From Misgurnus anguillicaudatus (taxonomy: Eukaryota > Chordata > Actinopteri > Cypriniformes > Cobitidae), in NCBI RefSeq assembly GCF_027580225.2, contig NC_073358.2:33072501-33136500 (forward strand): a stretch of 64,000 nt of DNA, read 5' to 3'. Below the pieces are notes generated by a model, which was not told where the DNA came from, ran no database searches, and saw only the letters and a list, made by a program, of their open reading frames with translations. Positions 26,528 to 39,700 of this stretch are shown piece by piece; position 1 is the first letter of the stretch, and each line of letters starts with the position of its first letter. The position numbers and the translations under genes were made by a program.

Positions 26528-26700
26528 GCTGTTCTTCGACCTCGGGCTGTCCTCCGATCGCCTTCAGCCCGGGTTTTAGATTAGTTTCAATCTCAGGTTT
26601 GACCAGTCCAGATTGCTTTGCCAGTCAGTGCGTTCCTTCGCTGTCACTACCGCATTGACAGGCTCCGCCAGCTGACGTCATTCTTCCTCTTCTTTTGTGT
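26093..26700 (-). promoter_or_regulatory. zzef1: CpG-rich first exon and promoter of zzef1
   Basis: CpG density rises sharply here against the AT-rich surroundings, over exon 1 and roughly 170 bp upstream of the ATG at 26527. This fits a TATA-less CpG-island promoter. The next gene, cyb5d2, starts about 1.1 kb away on the opposite strand. The exact transcription start cannot be placed. Confidence 0.6.
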
Positions 26701-26855
26701 TTAATGGCGGTTGGTAAACCAGCTTTTGGTGTATTTCTGCCATCTAGTGGGATGTAGTGTGAGTAGAATGGAAAGGAAAATACGACTAGCTACCAAAAAA
26801 GGAGATTTTTTTTAATTAATTAATCCCTTACATTCTGTTTATCAAACGTACCAAC

Positions 26856-27152
26856 GAGGATTAGGGCCAAGCTAAAATAAAAAAAAATAAAACCATCTCG
26901 AGATTAAAGTCATTAAAATGCGAGAATAATCATTATTTTTACGAGAAAAAAAGTCAGAATAAATATAATTTCGAGAATGTATTGACTTTATTCACGTTAA
27001 ATAACGACTTTATTCTCGTTAAATAACGTCTTTATTCTCGAAATTATATTTATTCTGACTTTTTCTCTTTAAATAATGACTTTATTCTCGCGTTTTAATG
27101 ACTATAATCTAGAGATGGTTTTATTTTTTATTTTAGCTTGGCCCTAATCCTC
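26856..27152. mobile_element. Foldback MITE between zzef1 and cyb5d2
   Basis: GAGGATTAGGGCCAAGCTAA at the left is mirrored by TTAGCTTGGCCCTAATCCTC at the right. The centre has tandem gttaaataacg-ctttattctcg units. It occupies the middle of the divergent promoter interval. Confidence 0.8.
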
Positions 27153-27658
27153 ATATTTCACTCCCCACTTTATCATAAATATTATAAAGAGGTCTTCCTT
27201 TTAACTCCTTATTCTAGTTCTCTTGCCGGATATTTACAACAGCATTACATATATAATGCAATTTGCTTCAGCTTTGCTAAATGGTATCTTTTATCGATTT
27301 AATCTTTCTTTAATCCCATTTTTGCCAGTTTGTCCACCATCGTATTCCCCTCGGTACTATGTTCGATATGAGGAATATATTGCTGCTGCTGTAACTTATG
27401 TCCAGATTGATAATTTTTAGACCTATAAAAATCTGGACACTATTATTACTTTGATTCACGTAATTAAAACATAAGACATTTTTTAGACAATACATTATTA
27501 TTTTTATAAAATAAAGGTATAAAATCAATTCGCGCATGCGCAGTCCTGATTCCGGAAATATACGATGTTGCCCGATGTGATCCCGGAATGTCAGCAGATC
27601 TTATTTCATATGCAGACTGCTTGATGGTTTGCTTTTGCCACTTAACACTCTATGCGCA

Positions 27659-28904
27659 ATGTTGAAATATTTAATAGTTCTTATTTCAGTGGTCTTGGCC
27701 GTATGGACGGTGCCCGAATGGCTCACATTTCCGATTTACGGAAATGTTGTAAATGTATTACAGTCGTGGCTGCGGCACACCAATGGTCTGTCAGCATCTG
27801 CTCCGGAGCGCATGCTGACCGAAGATGAGCTGTCTTTATACAACGGAGAGCAGAACAGTAAAGGATTGTACCTGGCGATTTTAGGACAGGTGTTTGACGT
27901 TGAAAGAGGGAGGAAACACTACGGCCCTGGTGGCAGTTACCATTTTTTCACAGGTTCATTTTGCTTTAAATTATTTACTAGTAACTAGCCGGAGTCACAG
28001 CTTTACATTCTCAATATACACCTAAAATCTGTGTGTGTTCAGGTCGAGATGCATCACGGGCGTTTATCACAGGTGATTTTACAGAAACAGGTTTATCCAG
28101 TGATGTCTCGGATTTTGCTGACTCACAGATTGTGGCTCTTTATGACTGGTTGGCATTTTATCAGAAGGACTACACTCCAGTAGGTAGGTGGGTACCGCAA
28201 TGGTTTGGGCGATACAGATATTTGTCAATTGCTTTAAAATCTGACTAGGCACTAGGCTACATACAATGTATGTTCTACTTTATGCGCCGCTGCAGGAACC
28301 GACCGGCGGATGACGTCAAGGTATCGCGCGACCGATTCAAGAAATCATACATTCTAGTCGTTCTTGTGGTACTTTGGCGTCATCCGCCTGCCGTTTCTTG
28401 CAGCGCCTCACGAAGTGTTAACTCCGCTGTTTGTGCTGCAGGTAAATTGATTGGCCGGTTCTACACAGAGACCGGGCAGCCCACAGATGCCCTGCGGCAG
28501 GTGGAGTCTTTCCTGTCCGAGGGGTTGAAGAAAAAGGCTCAGGCTCAGAATGAGATGCAGCTGTACCCATCATGTAACTCAGAGTGGAGTGAATCCAATG
28601 GGGGACGGGTATGGTGCTCCAAAAAGAGGTAATTTTTATAGACCTAACTACTGTACTGTCCTGTTTATGCCTTTGTCATTTAGTTTAACAGAAGTACTTT
28701 AACATTTTCTGTAGTGGTGGAATTCACAGAGACTGGGTTGGAGTACCCAGAATGCTCTTCACCCCTGGATCTGGCCACTCCCGATGTGTGTGTATTCAAC
28801 AGTCCGATCCAATGCATTCAGAGAACCGAAATCTCAGAGAGTACACGGACTGTCCTCCTCACGCCGAATCCTGTCGTATCACCAAAGACAAGCTTCAAGC
28901 TTAG
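27659..28904 (+). CDS. cyb5d2: CYB5D2 / neuferricin, cytochrome b5 domain protein (270 aa)
   Basis: Exons 27659-27953, 28043-28183, 28442-28628 and 28715-28904 join in frame to a 270-residue protein ending at TAG 28902-28904. The start is the ATG giving [10 protein letters not shown], because a hydrophobic segment (residues 1-22) follows directly, as expected for the family's N-terminal signal or anchor. A cytochrome-b5/MAPR-like domain covers about residues 50-140: [33 protein letters not shown], then [14 protein letters not shown] conserved C-terminal part reads [15 protein letters not shown], then CVCIQQ and [12 protein letters not shown]. The family binds haem non-covalently and has been linked to neurogenesis and cell survival. 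The final exon is read in a different frame from the longest open frame there. The assignment is supported by the zzef1 and ankfy1 neighbours. Confidence 0.93.
28284..28407. repeat. Short foldback element in cyb5d2 intron 3
   Basis: The left arm GGCGGATGACGTCAAG is mirrored by CTTTGGCGTCATCCGCC, and the pairing extends outward to CGCTGCA / TGCAGCG. The roughly 124-bp near-palindrome ends about 35 bp before the exon 3 acceptor. It looks like a small MITE; I cannot name the family. Confidence 0.6.
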
Positions 28905-30462
28905 CTCATACTACTCCAGGAGCCTGCTGTACTTGGTTTAGGTTTAAAGGACCACTTCCTCAGCATGGGCTGGCCTTAGAAAGATTTTAACTAATGTTAT
29001 GATTTATTGTATCATGCAATTGACAAATCACTGTTCTTTAATTTCCAATATAATTGATTAAATAAGACACATTTTTCGTTGTTGTCCTTTATGTAAAGTT
29101 GTCCTCCCTTTCTTGAAAAGGATACTAGAGGCGGCGACAGGCTAAATATCTGAGCATACAGATACCATACAATGTGCAGAAAAGATTAAACAGAGGCCAG
29201 ATTTTAAGTTTGTCACATAGACAAAAGCACAACCTGCGTTAAGTACAAAACAGTTGTAGTGGTCAAAAATATTATACACATCTGTACAATTTAACAATAC
29301 AAACAGACTGTGGACTCTGCCCCTCAAACAAACAAACTTAAAATATGATCATAAAAATGAAATTTGATAAAGTGCACCTGTTAAGCATGGACATGAACAA
29401 GCATTTAAAATATGACGGCTCAACATAATCTGACATTTTACACTACTAAGACGACTTAGGAAAAACAGCGACAAAGCAAATCTCCAGCACTAGCCTGCAG
29501 GGTAAGCATTAACTGGAATGTAACTTTTGGTGATCAGAAATTAATAAATCAAGATTATGACCAAAAAAACAAAAAAAAAAACAAGCTACAAATGATCTCA
29601 TGCATATGCATCATATATGATTTGCAAGGTAAGATTTCAATTCAAGTGTTTTATAATGTTTAGTATTATGTAATGGATCAACTAAAATAAAATCCACTGA
29701 ATATGCAGATTAATCGATGAGTAAATGATCATGTTAGTACTCGCATAACAAAAGACAGATCACAGGAAGTTACATTTCTCCCCCTCTGTCTTAGTGTTGA
29801 TTTTGCCTATGCAGAGAGGCGATGTATTCAAAACTGAAAGGCGAGACCCTGCACAGCACTATTAAGGCTTCACACTAACTAAGATCCCTCCATATCCAGC
29901 AGCATTAAATACACACATACACAAAAAATGGGTAGCTTGGACTTCTTTGAAATGTTTAAATGATATGTGTCCCTCCGCAACCGGAGGGGTAAATCAAAAT
30001 GTAGAACGACAGCCGAAAGGTGTTAACAGCAAGATACATTATGGATTTGAAATGCGAGGCAAAAATTAAATCCATATATGATAGGACGATTAGCCCTGTC
30101 TAAATCCCCAGTGGTCTCAGCTTATTGTTTTTACTTTAGTAGTAGTAGATGATGGTTGTCTTGTATGATCTCACTCTTTGTTTTTGCCACCGACATCCCA
30201 GATAAAAGCTGAACTTGGTACTACAACTTTTGTTTGCATCGGAATTCCACTATTTTTTATCCAACTCCTCAACAAACAATAGTTCGCTTCTAAAAAGTAC
30301 TGCTAGAACAAACACACACAGTTACGGTTGTATTTTTCTGAATGGAATGGTTTTGTTCAAGGGCTCTTTCTCTCAATCTCGCTCCATTTCTTCAACCTCC
30401 TGGCCCAGCCTGCAGGTTCATGCTCAGCGTGGCTGGTGCCGGTCCTTCATTTGTCTCCCGTG
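28905..30462. other. Interval between convergent cyb5d2 and ankfy1, probably 3' UTRs
   Basis: No conserved open frame is visible. The first ~160 bp is the likely cyb5d2 3' UTR. The rest, low in repeats, is the likely ankfy1 3' UTR on the minus strand. A minus-strand ATTAAA near 29039-29044 could end ankfy1, which would make the two transcripts nearly abut or overlap at their 3' ends. This is inference only. Confidence 0.4.
29058..29063 (+). terminator. cyb5d2: Possible poly(A) signal of cyb5d2 (ATTAAA)
   Basis: ATTAAA lies about 155 bp after the cyb5d2 stop and is followed by a T/GT-rich stretch (tttttcgttgttgtcctttatg), as expected for a cleavage site. No stronger AATAAA is nearer on this strand. 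Confidence 0.45.
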
Positions 30463-30779
30463 TTAGGACACGCCGCCCAATGTCAGTACATCAAAGCAGA
30501 TGTCGCATACACGCACAGGTTTGGTCAGGTCAAATTTAATAATGGGGACCTCTTTTATTGAGCACTTATAGCAGAGCAGACGCCCACAATGGCGGCTATG
30601 AGAAAGACAATGAATGATATATTTTATTAGGTTGCAGGGTATGGAAAGATGCAAGTAGTAAGTCAGTATGGTGGCTAATAATACATACCAGTGATGTTTT
30701 CTGGTGGTGACCCCAAATTTGGTGGCACATTCATAGCAGTTAGATCCATCACACCATGGGGGCTCTTTGGTCAGCATAT
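30463..30779 (-). other. ankfy1: ankfy1 last two exons: FYVE zinc finger
   Basis: Exons 30689-30779 and 30463-30595 together give PPWCDGSNCYECATKFG, RKHHCRHCGRLLCYKC and RVCDICFDVL. The zinc-ligand cysteines are present, including C1108, C1111, C1124 and C1127. The basic RKHHCR motif (residues 1120-1125) that contacts PI3P is complete and spans the splice junction (TG|C). Confidence 0.95.
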
Positions 30780-33700
30780 CTGCACCGTTCAAAATATGAC
30801 ATTAAATACACTTTTACAGCTTTTACACTTAAACTAAATATCTAAGAGACTGATTCTGACCTAGTAGGCGGAACAGAAGCTGCTTTGTGGCAACCTGATA
30901 GTTGAAGATGCTGATGCCTTGGTTGTTAGTGACACCAAGTCTAGCTCCAGACCTCACGATAGCACGACACAAGTTTGCGTTTCCTTTCATATAGGCTAAT
31001 AGTAGAACTACAGGACGAAAAACTGATTAGCTATCATTGAGCCAATGCTTGCACTATTACGGTAAATGATTCATTTCGACGGCACAATATCAAAACAAGT
31101 ACTGTCCACCAACCTGTGTTCCCCTCATTGTCAGGTTTATCCAGGGGATACTCGGGCATGCATTCTAAAAACAGCTCAAAGATGGCCGCCGCATTCTCCT
31201 TCCCGTACTGACCGAGGACATGCATTGGGGATTGACCTCTAGAGAAATAAACAAAGAGTTTTGATGCAAAAGCCGCTAAATTTCACCTCCGTCAACAATG
31301 AGATGATTGTTGTCACCGAATGCTCTCGACATGTACTATACATTCATCAAATACTTTTGTGTCAAATCTACTTCATCCAGCCCTCAGGCCATTTAGAAAT
31401 ACCAGTTTTTAGGCAGAATCCATTAAGAGTCTGATAAAAAATGCTAACTAACAAGAAATAATGCAAGACGCACTTAGTGGGTTTTGCATCATAGCTTTTG
31501 AAATATTAAATTCTATTCAAATTTGTTATAGACTCGTATACTAGACATGCCAAGAGATGTAAATGGCATAATTGCTTATATTTTACATTTAGGGGCAGTT
31601 TCCTGGACAGGGATTATCTTAAAACAGGACTATGCCTTAGTTTAATTAGAAAGTATAACTAGTTTTGACAAACATGCATTACTAAAAACATTACTTGTGT
31701 GCATTTTGAGGCAAAACAAAGGGCACCGATGTACTCCAGGATATGTCAGTGCAAGCTGCTCTCAGCCTGGACAGCTCCTACATTTATTTTAGTCTAGGAC
31801 TAGTCTAATCCCTGTCCAGGAAACCGCCCCAATGAGATATTCTGATTAAGTATTTATAGATATATTGACATATTCCGAGTCAGACCTGAGATTGTACGCC
31901 TCCGCATCGATGTTGGACTCGGTGAGAAGAGCGCGCACGTTGTTCAGACGCCCCTGCATCACTGCCAGGTGGAGTGCTGGGAGAATAAAGGGAAAAGAAA
32001 ATACAAAGTTATACAAAAATATTAAAGTTTTCTTGCACTAATATTTTACTGATATATGCTGACTACTGAACCCATTTGTATAAACGTCTAAGTTTAGCCC
32101 GAAGAAAGTTGCATCACTGCCGTTGCGATCATCCCCATTCATATCAATACCAGTGACGCACCTTGTAAATATTAAAGGTGCCAAATAATCCATTGAAATA
32201 ATATGTTAAATTGTTCTCTGATATTTACATATAAGGTATATGGCTTTACTAGGTGCAAGAATTATAAAGAGACGGTTTTACATGTCCACTTAAGTTACAA
32301 CCCTAGGATTTTCCTTTAGAATAAAACGGCTCTGATTGGCTGTTTCACAGAGCAGCTCCTTTCAGTAGCTCTGTGTGTGTGTGTGTGTGTGTTGGTGTGT
32401 AAACAGACCTTATGTTTGAGCCTGTATCAGACAATGATACAGATTTTAAAGGAATAATCAATTGTTTGGTTAATGGACGTTTCTGAGTGGTAAGTTTGTG
32501 TTTTTTTTTTCAGTATGGCCCTGCAGAACGTAACTGTAATGTCAATAGTAGAACTTCATCCTAAACGCTGGCATATAGCATTAACTAGCATATAACTTTT
32601 TTAGCATTTTAACAACATTGTGATTAATTTAATGTGTAAATTAACGTTGGGGCGTACATCTCCAATGTGATGTTACAGTTGGTGTTATGTTGAGATTGGC
32701 CTGTTTTCCAACAGTCTTTTACATACAAGCGGTTTACATAAGGAGGAATCAATAGTGTTTGGGCTGACGATATGTCATTACCATGTACAGAACTCTTATT
32801 ATTCATCTAGGCCTAGGTAAATACAGTTTTCTATTCTACAGCACCTTTAAATATCTTTGGTTAAGCATAGTAGTGTACCATTGTTTCCATTCTCGTCTAT
32901 GGCGGTAAAGTCAACGCCGTTCTCGATCAAGACGGAGCAGATTGTGCAAAGATCCTGTTGTGCAGCAAGATGCAGCGCTGTCTGCCGATGTTTGGTCAGC
33001 TCGTTTACTTTAGCACCAGCCAGAAGCTACAATCCACACATAAATCAGAGAGAACACAGAGACGTTTTAGCACAAAACTCATTCAGTTTCAAATAAAAAA
33101 AACTTCAAATAAAACCTTAACTGCTATAAACACGAGCTTACTGTAATTGTAAGTAGGAACTGTTTAAATAATGATTACGTATTATGTACAGATTCATAAA
33201 CGTGTGATTATTATCCCTATGAATATATGTTTCGCTTTTTTACCAGGTTTCTGACGATGATCTCGGATCCTGCTTGCACGGCCAGGTGCAGAGGTGTAAG
33301 TTTGGCACTGTCCTGAACTCTAGAGTTCACGTTGGCCTGAACACTGATGAGGAAGAGCACACTTTCTATGTCTGAATTCTGCACGGCACAATGCAGGAAG
33401 TTGCGACCTTTGTTGTCCACCTTAAGAAAGAGCAAGGAAAATATTTTTTTTATTTGTTACTGTGGTTAGGATTATGTGGACTAAAATCAAATTGATCCGA
33501 GCCCGGGCATGCTTACTAGGGGTTTAACAATACATCGATATGGATCATTGCATCAAATACATTTCTAACAATACAATGCATCGATGCCACACAAATAATA
33601 TCGATATGAGTTACCTTTATTTTGTCAGTACGAAAAGTGCGTACACTACGCTGATACTAGTTATTTTAGTTTGTAAAGTTTTTAATACAAAATTGCATCA

Positions 33701-36700
33701 ATTACCCTAAAAAGGCCTTTATTTATCCCCCTGGAGCCATGTGGCTTACTTTTGCAAAAGTAACAACGTGCTTACACTAGTCAAACCAACTAGGCTTTGG
33801 GGGTCAAACACGCTCAGGCACAGTTCAGCTTCGATAGTGAGTACGCCCTTAAATCTTTGACAGCAAGATTGCTACAGTAGGCTGTATTTGTTTTGTCCAG
33901 TGGGAATATAGGCACACACACCTGTTCGGCAGCACCAGGTTCTCTCTTGAGAATAGCTTCAGCAGCTTTGTTATTCTTGTGGGTCATGGCACAGGCAAAC
34001 GGTGTCATGCCCTGTCTGTCTCGAATATTCAGGCGGATATCAGGGTGGGAGATGAGCAGCTGAATGATGACGCTGTGCTGGTTGCTGATGGCGATATGGA
34101 TAGGAGCACGGCCCTCTGCATCCTGAAAGTGAAAGAAAGCAGTGGTCAAAGAACTGAATGCAAATCACACATCTAGATGTGTGATTTACATAGAAAAATA
34201 TGTAAAGACCATTCTGTGAAAATGTAACCTTGATATCATAAATATTGATTGAATAAGGTCATGATTGAAATTAATTTTAAAACAATAAGTGAAATCAAAC
34301 TTTGGTGCTCTTAATCTCATAATTAGATTCTAAGACGTCAGCCTTGATATCACAGACAAATCTGTATGGACCTGTGCGTTCACATTGGCTCCAAACTCCA
34401 GAAGGCACTGTGCCACCTCATCAAGACCCCAGGATGAAGCTAGGTGAAGTGGGGTCTGTCCGTCTCTCGCCTCCTCATCACCCTCACCATTAGGACCAGG
34501 TCTCCTGGGGCTATTTACATCACAGCCACTAAAAACACACGCAGGTTGGTCACTAGATTGTTATGTACTGTGAAATCACATACCAACACAAACCAAAACA
34601 GACCTGCGTATGAGGAAGCAGGCAGAGATCTCGTTGTTCTCATCGATGGCTCTATGGAGCAGAGTCTGCAGACATCCTCCAGGCCCTGAACTCCAGCAGG
34701 TCGCATCACAGCCATGCCTGACCTAATCCAATGATTCAACCCACAATAAACCAGCATGATTACATACTTCTGTCATTTGTATGTAAAAATTGCAAATCAA
34801 TGACATCATAAAAATCACTACACACTGTAAAAGCTAAATAAGGTACATAAATGGTTGAAAAGTATTAAACTACATTGATGATAGTAGAATCATAATTATT
34901 TATGATGGTCATTGGGGACAGAATGTAAAATTGGTCATTATTTAGTCATGGCCATTTTTGAGGAGAACTTGTAAAATATCGTAACATGACTCTTTTCCAT
35001 TAAACATCAGTCCTCACCAGTGTTGAGGCGATGTCCTCCAGACCGTTCTCCAGTGCAAGCCAGAGTGGTGGATCACCCTTCTCATTTACCACCGACATAT
35101 CAGCTCCTCTGGTGCAGATGGCATCCACCACCAATGGGAGTTGGTTACTAATGGCTAACTGCAGAGCTGTCTGCCCCTCCTGCGTCCTGGAAAAAAGATG
35201 AGGGATTTGTGCTATTTATTTTAAAGCTTATTTATTTCTCATGACCAAAAAGGTATGATGTCAGAGTCAGATATTTGCATGTATGTAAATTTGCTGGACA
35301 TGTGCATCAGGCTTAACTGATAGGTCATGGCGCTACCATCGCCAAAGTACACTTAAGAAACACCGAAAAGAATGCTAACATGAAAATGTGAATTCAATAT
35401 TTGTCATTGCATGTAGTACCTGACATTGATGTCAGCTTGGTGCTCCAGCAGGAAGAGGGCGCTCTTGCTGTCTTGTCTCTTAATGGCCATGTGCAGTAAC
35501 GTTTGTCCATCAGACATGGTGTCATTAATGGATGCTCCAGAACCCAGAAGCTGTGCAGCAATATTGTGCATACCTGTCAATGCAAAAAAGCAACACAGGT
35601 GTCATTGAAATTTCAACATGGGCAGAAGTAAATCTCGAAAATATTTTACAATCATTTAAGGAGTCTTTAGTAGGACTCACCAGTCCACAGTGCAAGACCC
35701 AGGACAGTCTGATCCATGGAGTCTTTAAGGCTGAAGTCTGGGATGATCTGCAAGTTGTTGGTGGCATGTAGTGCATTGGCTATGAAAGATGAAGGACAGT
35801 TAAGAGTGACAAGGTAAGGTACCTGCCATGAATAAAGTACTGTGATGATGCTGTAGTACAGTGATGGGATTAGATGCAAGAAACATGATAAGATTTTGAT
35901 ATACACCATGGATTTAAAAATTCATTTACCGTAGACTTCCAAAAATACTGTCCCAAAAACCATGCTAATGCTATGATACAACCAAAATACAGGGATGCTA
36001 CTATGGTACTTTATAACAGCTTCACAGATTCAAGATGCCCCATTATTATAATCATATACCCCATTCACACAGCACTTTGGTCCCAAAAAATTTCCGTAAA
36101 ATTGGCAGAGAGGTGCCAACTCGTGCCTAAAATGATCTGGGATCGCCTCCGTAAAGAGGACCTAGTAATATTGCCATAACATTCACGGAAAGCATTCTGT
36201 GTGAACAAGAGGCAGAATCAATGCCATAAAGCCGCCTTTCCACTGCACACGACAAACGACGGCCGTTAAACCGGAAGTCATTAATTTCCTATGGAGAGTC
36301 ACAAAGGGGCTGCGTGAAGTGCCGACCATCTGCGGACGCGTAAATATCGGATCCGTTTTGAGCGTTGGATCCGTTAAAAAATTTGAACTTGTGCGACTAA
36401 ACTGCATGCGATATGCCGACCGGAAGTGATGCATTTCATTGTATTCCAATCATAAACTGTGTGTAAAAATGATGACTCCTTTTTGTTTAACTTTATAGAC
36501 CAGTTCAAATGATGTAAACAACACTGGTCCAGAAACACTTCCTGTTACAGTTTGTGACAGTTATTTTTTTATTTTACATATATTATTATCTTTAAGATGT
36601 TTGTTTAACTTCAGTTAATTCAGGTTTATATGTTCTGTTGGTTTATTTTATCCCAACGCTTATCTAGTGTTAAAAAACGGAAACAGGAAGTACTTCTGGA

Positions 36701-39700
36701 CCAGTGTTGTTTACATCTTTTGAACTGGTCTATAGTAACACTTGAATCCTTTAAGAAAACTTTTGATTACTGATAATAAATACTCTTTTAATTTAATTTG
36801 TGCACGTTATTATTTTAATCTTGTCTTCATATGTTCTCTTCAAAAAAATATTGGCAATATTTGTCATATATGCATAGCTGTTTATTGTTTCATTTATTTG
36901 CATTCATTTATTTATTCCAACATGGTAAACATATTAGAATGAAGCCTCTAGCGCCGGAATGAGCTTCTCTCCCATATACGATTAAACTGAAACTTCTTTA
37001 CGACTGCCATTAGGTGGAGAACTCCGACTGTCGTTTCCGTATTTTGTGTGCAGTGGAAAGGCGGCTTAAGGGGCGTGCCGTACTGAGGATGGGCACAACA
37101 AGTTATGGTTAAGCTCGCTGACACACATTTAAACGCAGATCAACTTTCATGATGAGAAATGTCGGCAAACCGGACTGAAGCAGAGATCAGGGAGCTTGTT
37201 ACTATCTACGCTGAAGCTGAGATCATTCACCAGCATGACAGAAAAGCGCATCATGTGCTCCTTTATAATAAACAAAAATGCACACATTTGGTTTCCCCAG
37301 AGAGAGAAATCACAAAAATTAGCAAAACTTCAGATCCTGTGAAAAAATACTTTAAATACGTCACGTGACTTTACAGGATCTTCACGGTATGTGTGAATGC
37401 ACGCACAGATTCCCAAAAAACAATGACAGTGAGAACAAAAAATTAAACGATCCTGGACGCATTTTCCGTGTATTTTCCATAATCTATGTGTGAAAGAGCT
37501 ATTTATATTCTTCAACATCCCAACCTATCTACTCACGGTCCCTCACCTTTTTGCTCTAGTATGACAGACACCACATCAGGGTGGTTGTGAGCGATGGCCA
37601 GGTGTAGTGGGCTCTGCCGAGCAACTCCATTGCTCTTCTCTGTGCCGTCAGGCAGGGCGCTGTTGGTCTGCAGGTTAGGATTCGCACCCTGTTGAAGCAA
37701 CTCTGCCGTCAGGCCTGCCAACCCACAACGACATGCTGTATGGAGCGGCGTCTCCCCCTAAATGATGCCACAGATCAGAAAGATGAAGATAGTAAAGGTG
37801 TAGTAACAGAGAAATATGGATTGTGTGTAGAGTAACGGTTAGTTCAGTAACACTCACAATATCTGTCAAGTTTACTTCACTTTGTGTATATTCTAAAGTT
37901 CGGTTATTAATACCCAAGCTGAGACACTCACCCATTTGTTAGTGTGATTGACTTTAGCTCCGTGTGTTGCCAGGAAGATGGCAGCTGCTTCACTTCCTGC
38001 AATAGCTGCTCTCTGCATGAGACAGTTTACTAAAGAGGGGAAAGACACAATAAATCAAAACTTTGAACAGGAACACACTTCTAAATTAAGTTTTTTAAGC
38101 ATCTTGGTACTTTTAGAGTCTGGAGCGTCAGGATTGCTTCCTCTCTGTATGAGTCGCGCTGCAAAGCTGTTCTCATCAAACGAGGTCCCGTTCACGACCG
38201 GTGCTTCGTCTCTGAAAGGGTTTACGGAGGGGTCAGAGGCCACAGTGATGTACTGCAGGGCCAACCACAGGGCGGTGCTGCCTTCATGATCCTTCAAATC
38301 CAGGTCCAAACTGAGCAGAAGGAGAGAGATTTTTTAAATGTTCCTGCACCTCAATTGTTAGAGCTTTGTTTTAGTCACACAAAGGTCATGGGTTCGAAAT
38401 CCATGTAAGACCCACACTGATGAAATGTATATTGTGAATGCATTGTGTATACTGCTTTGGACAAATTTGGAAAGAAGACAGTATGCTATTCTTAATGTAA
38501 AAATAAGGATCTTACTGTTTGCACTGAAGCAACTGGTTAAAGACCGGCTCGTTTCCAGACACCACGGCTTCATGTAAAGGCGTTCTGAGGATTTGATATA
38601 ATAATTAAATAGTTAGTCTCATCTAAAAGTAATTTGTAAACCTGTGATATAATGGTTACCCACCGTCCTTTGCTGTTTTGCATGTTAGGGTTGGCACCAG
38701 CTTTGAGCAGAGCTTCAGCGATGTGAGCCATGCCAGTCATGACTTCTCCACTGTGTTTCTTAGGGCTGAAGGAGCATACCAGGTGCAGGGGCGTCTCTAC
38801 CGCCCCCACCGTTGATGCGTTCACCTGTGCGGCGTGACGGATCAGAAAAGTGGAAGCAAATTCATCTCCTATGTAGAGGAAGGGAAGAAGAAAGTTTTTA
38901 GCCCTAATGCAAACATGGAGGCAGCATCCTTGAGATTGTTTGTGGGTGCTCTTCCTAAACGATCTCTAGACGAGACAATAAATTCTCTGAACTATGGTAA
39001 AACTGACATAAATAAATTATTCAGGTACCTCTCTGGATAGCTTTGTGTAGAAGACTCCAGCCACTCTGGTCCACCATGTCTACATCCGCCTTGTTGTTGA
39101 CCAGTGTGGTGGCGATGCTCTCTAGCTTCTTAGACAGAGCCAGACCTAATGCCAAGTCTCCATTATTATCCATCTCGTTCAGTTTTCCAGGTAACTTTGG
39201 GGACAAAATAAGAGGAACAATTACATCATTAGGGTTGCACTCCTATTACTATAAATAGGGGATAATGCTACGCTCAATATGGTTGCAAATGCGTCGGAAG
39301 TCCCGGCTTCCAGTTAAAAGAACCAATCATCAATCAATAATGACTGAGGATTCTGTAGGGGAGGGGCTCTGTAGAGTCACGTGAGGTGCTTTTCAGCCTG
39401 TAGCTGAAATGATTCTGACTAAAGGTGCAAATTGAGCTTAAAGGAATAGTCAATTTTCTTAAAAGAAAAATCCAGATAATTTACTCACCACTATGGCATC
39501 CAAAATGTTGATGTCTTTCTTTGTTCAGTCGAGAACAAATTATGTTTTTTGAGGAAAACATTGCAGGATTTTTCTTATTTTAATGGACTTTAATAGACAC
39601 CAACAATTAATACTTAACACTTAACAGTTTTTTCAACGGAGTTTCAAAGGTCTATAAACAATCCCAAAAGGTCTATAAACAATCCCGGTCGCAAAACGTC

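Larger units (their letters stand above)
31114..39194 (-). other. ankfy1: ankfy1 exons 7-22: ankyrin-repeat array
   Basis: Repeats recur across these exons with the TPLHLA and GANPN/GADVN signatures. Examples are GWSLLHKAIQRG, ETPLHLVCS, TPLHEAVVSGN, ETPLHTACRCG, SPLHLAIAHNHPD, TLLHMAIKRQDSK, TALQLAISNQLPL, TLLHRAIDENNE, TPLHLASSWG, APIHIAISNQ, NFLHCAVQNSD, TPLHLAVQAGS and TALHLAAQQD. Spacing is about 33-40 residues with some long insertions. Confidence 0.9.

Noticed and set aside
26110..26658. 182-codon plus-strand open frame
   Set aside because: It is the antisense shadow of the GC-rich zzef1 exon 1; its Pro/Ser/Arg-rich composition follows from that.
28018..28248. cyb5d2 ending at the stop near 28248
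   Set aside because: Family sequence continues through the exons at 28442 and 28715 with a proper donor at 28183, so the stop is intronic.
33512..33615. ATCGAT-rich stretch starting TAGGGGTTTAACAATAC as a complete hAT
   Set aside because: A left terminus is plausible, but no right terminus or target duplication could be found; at most a fragment.
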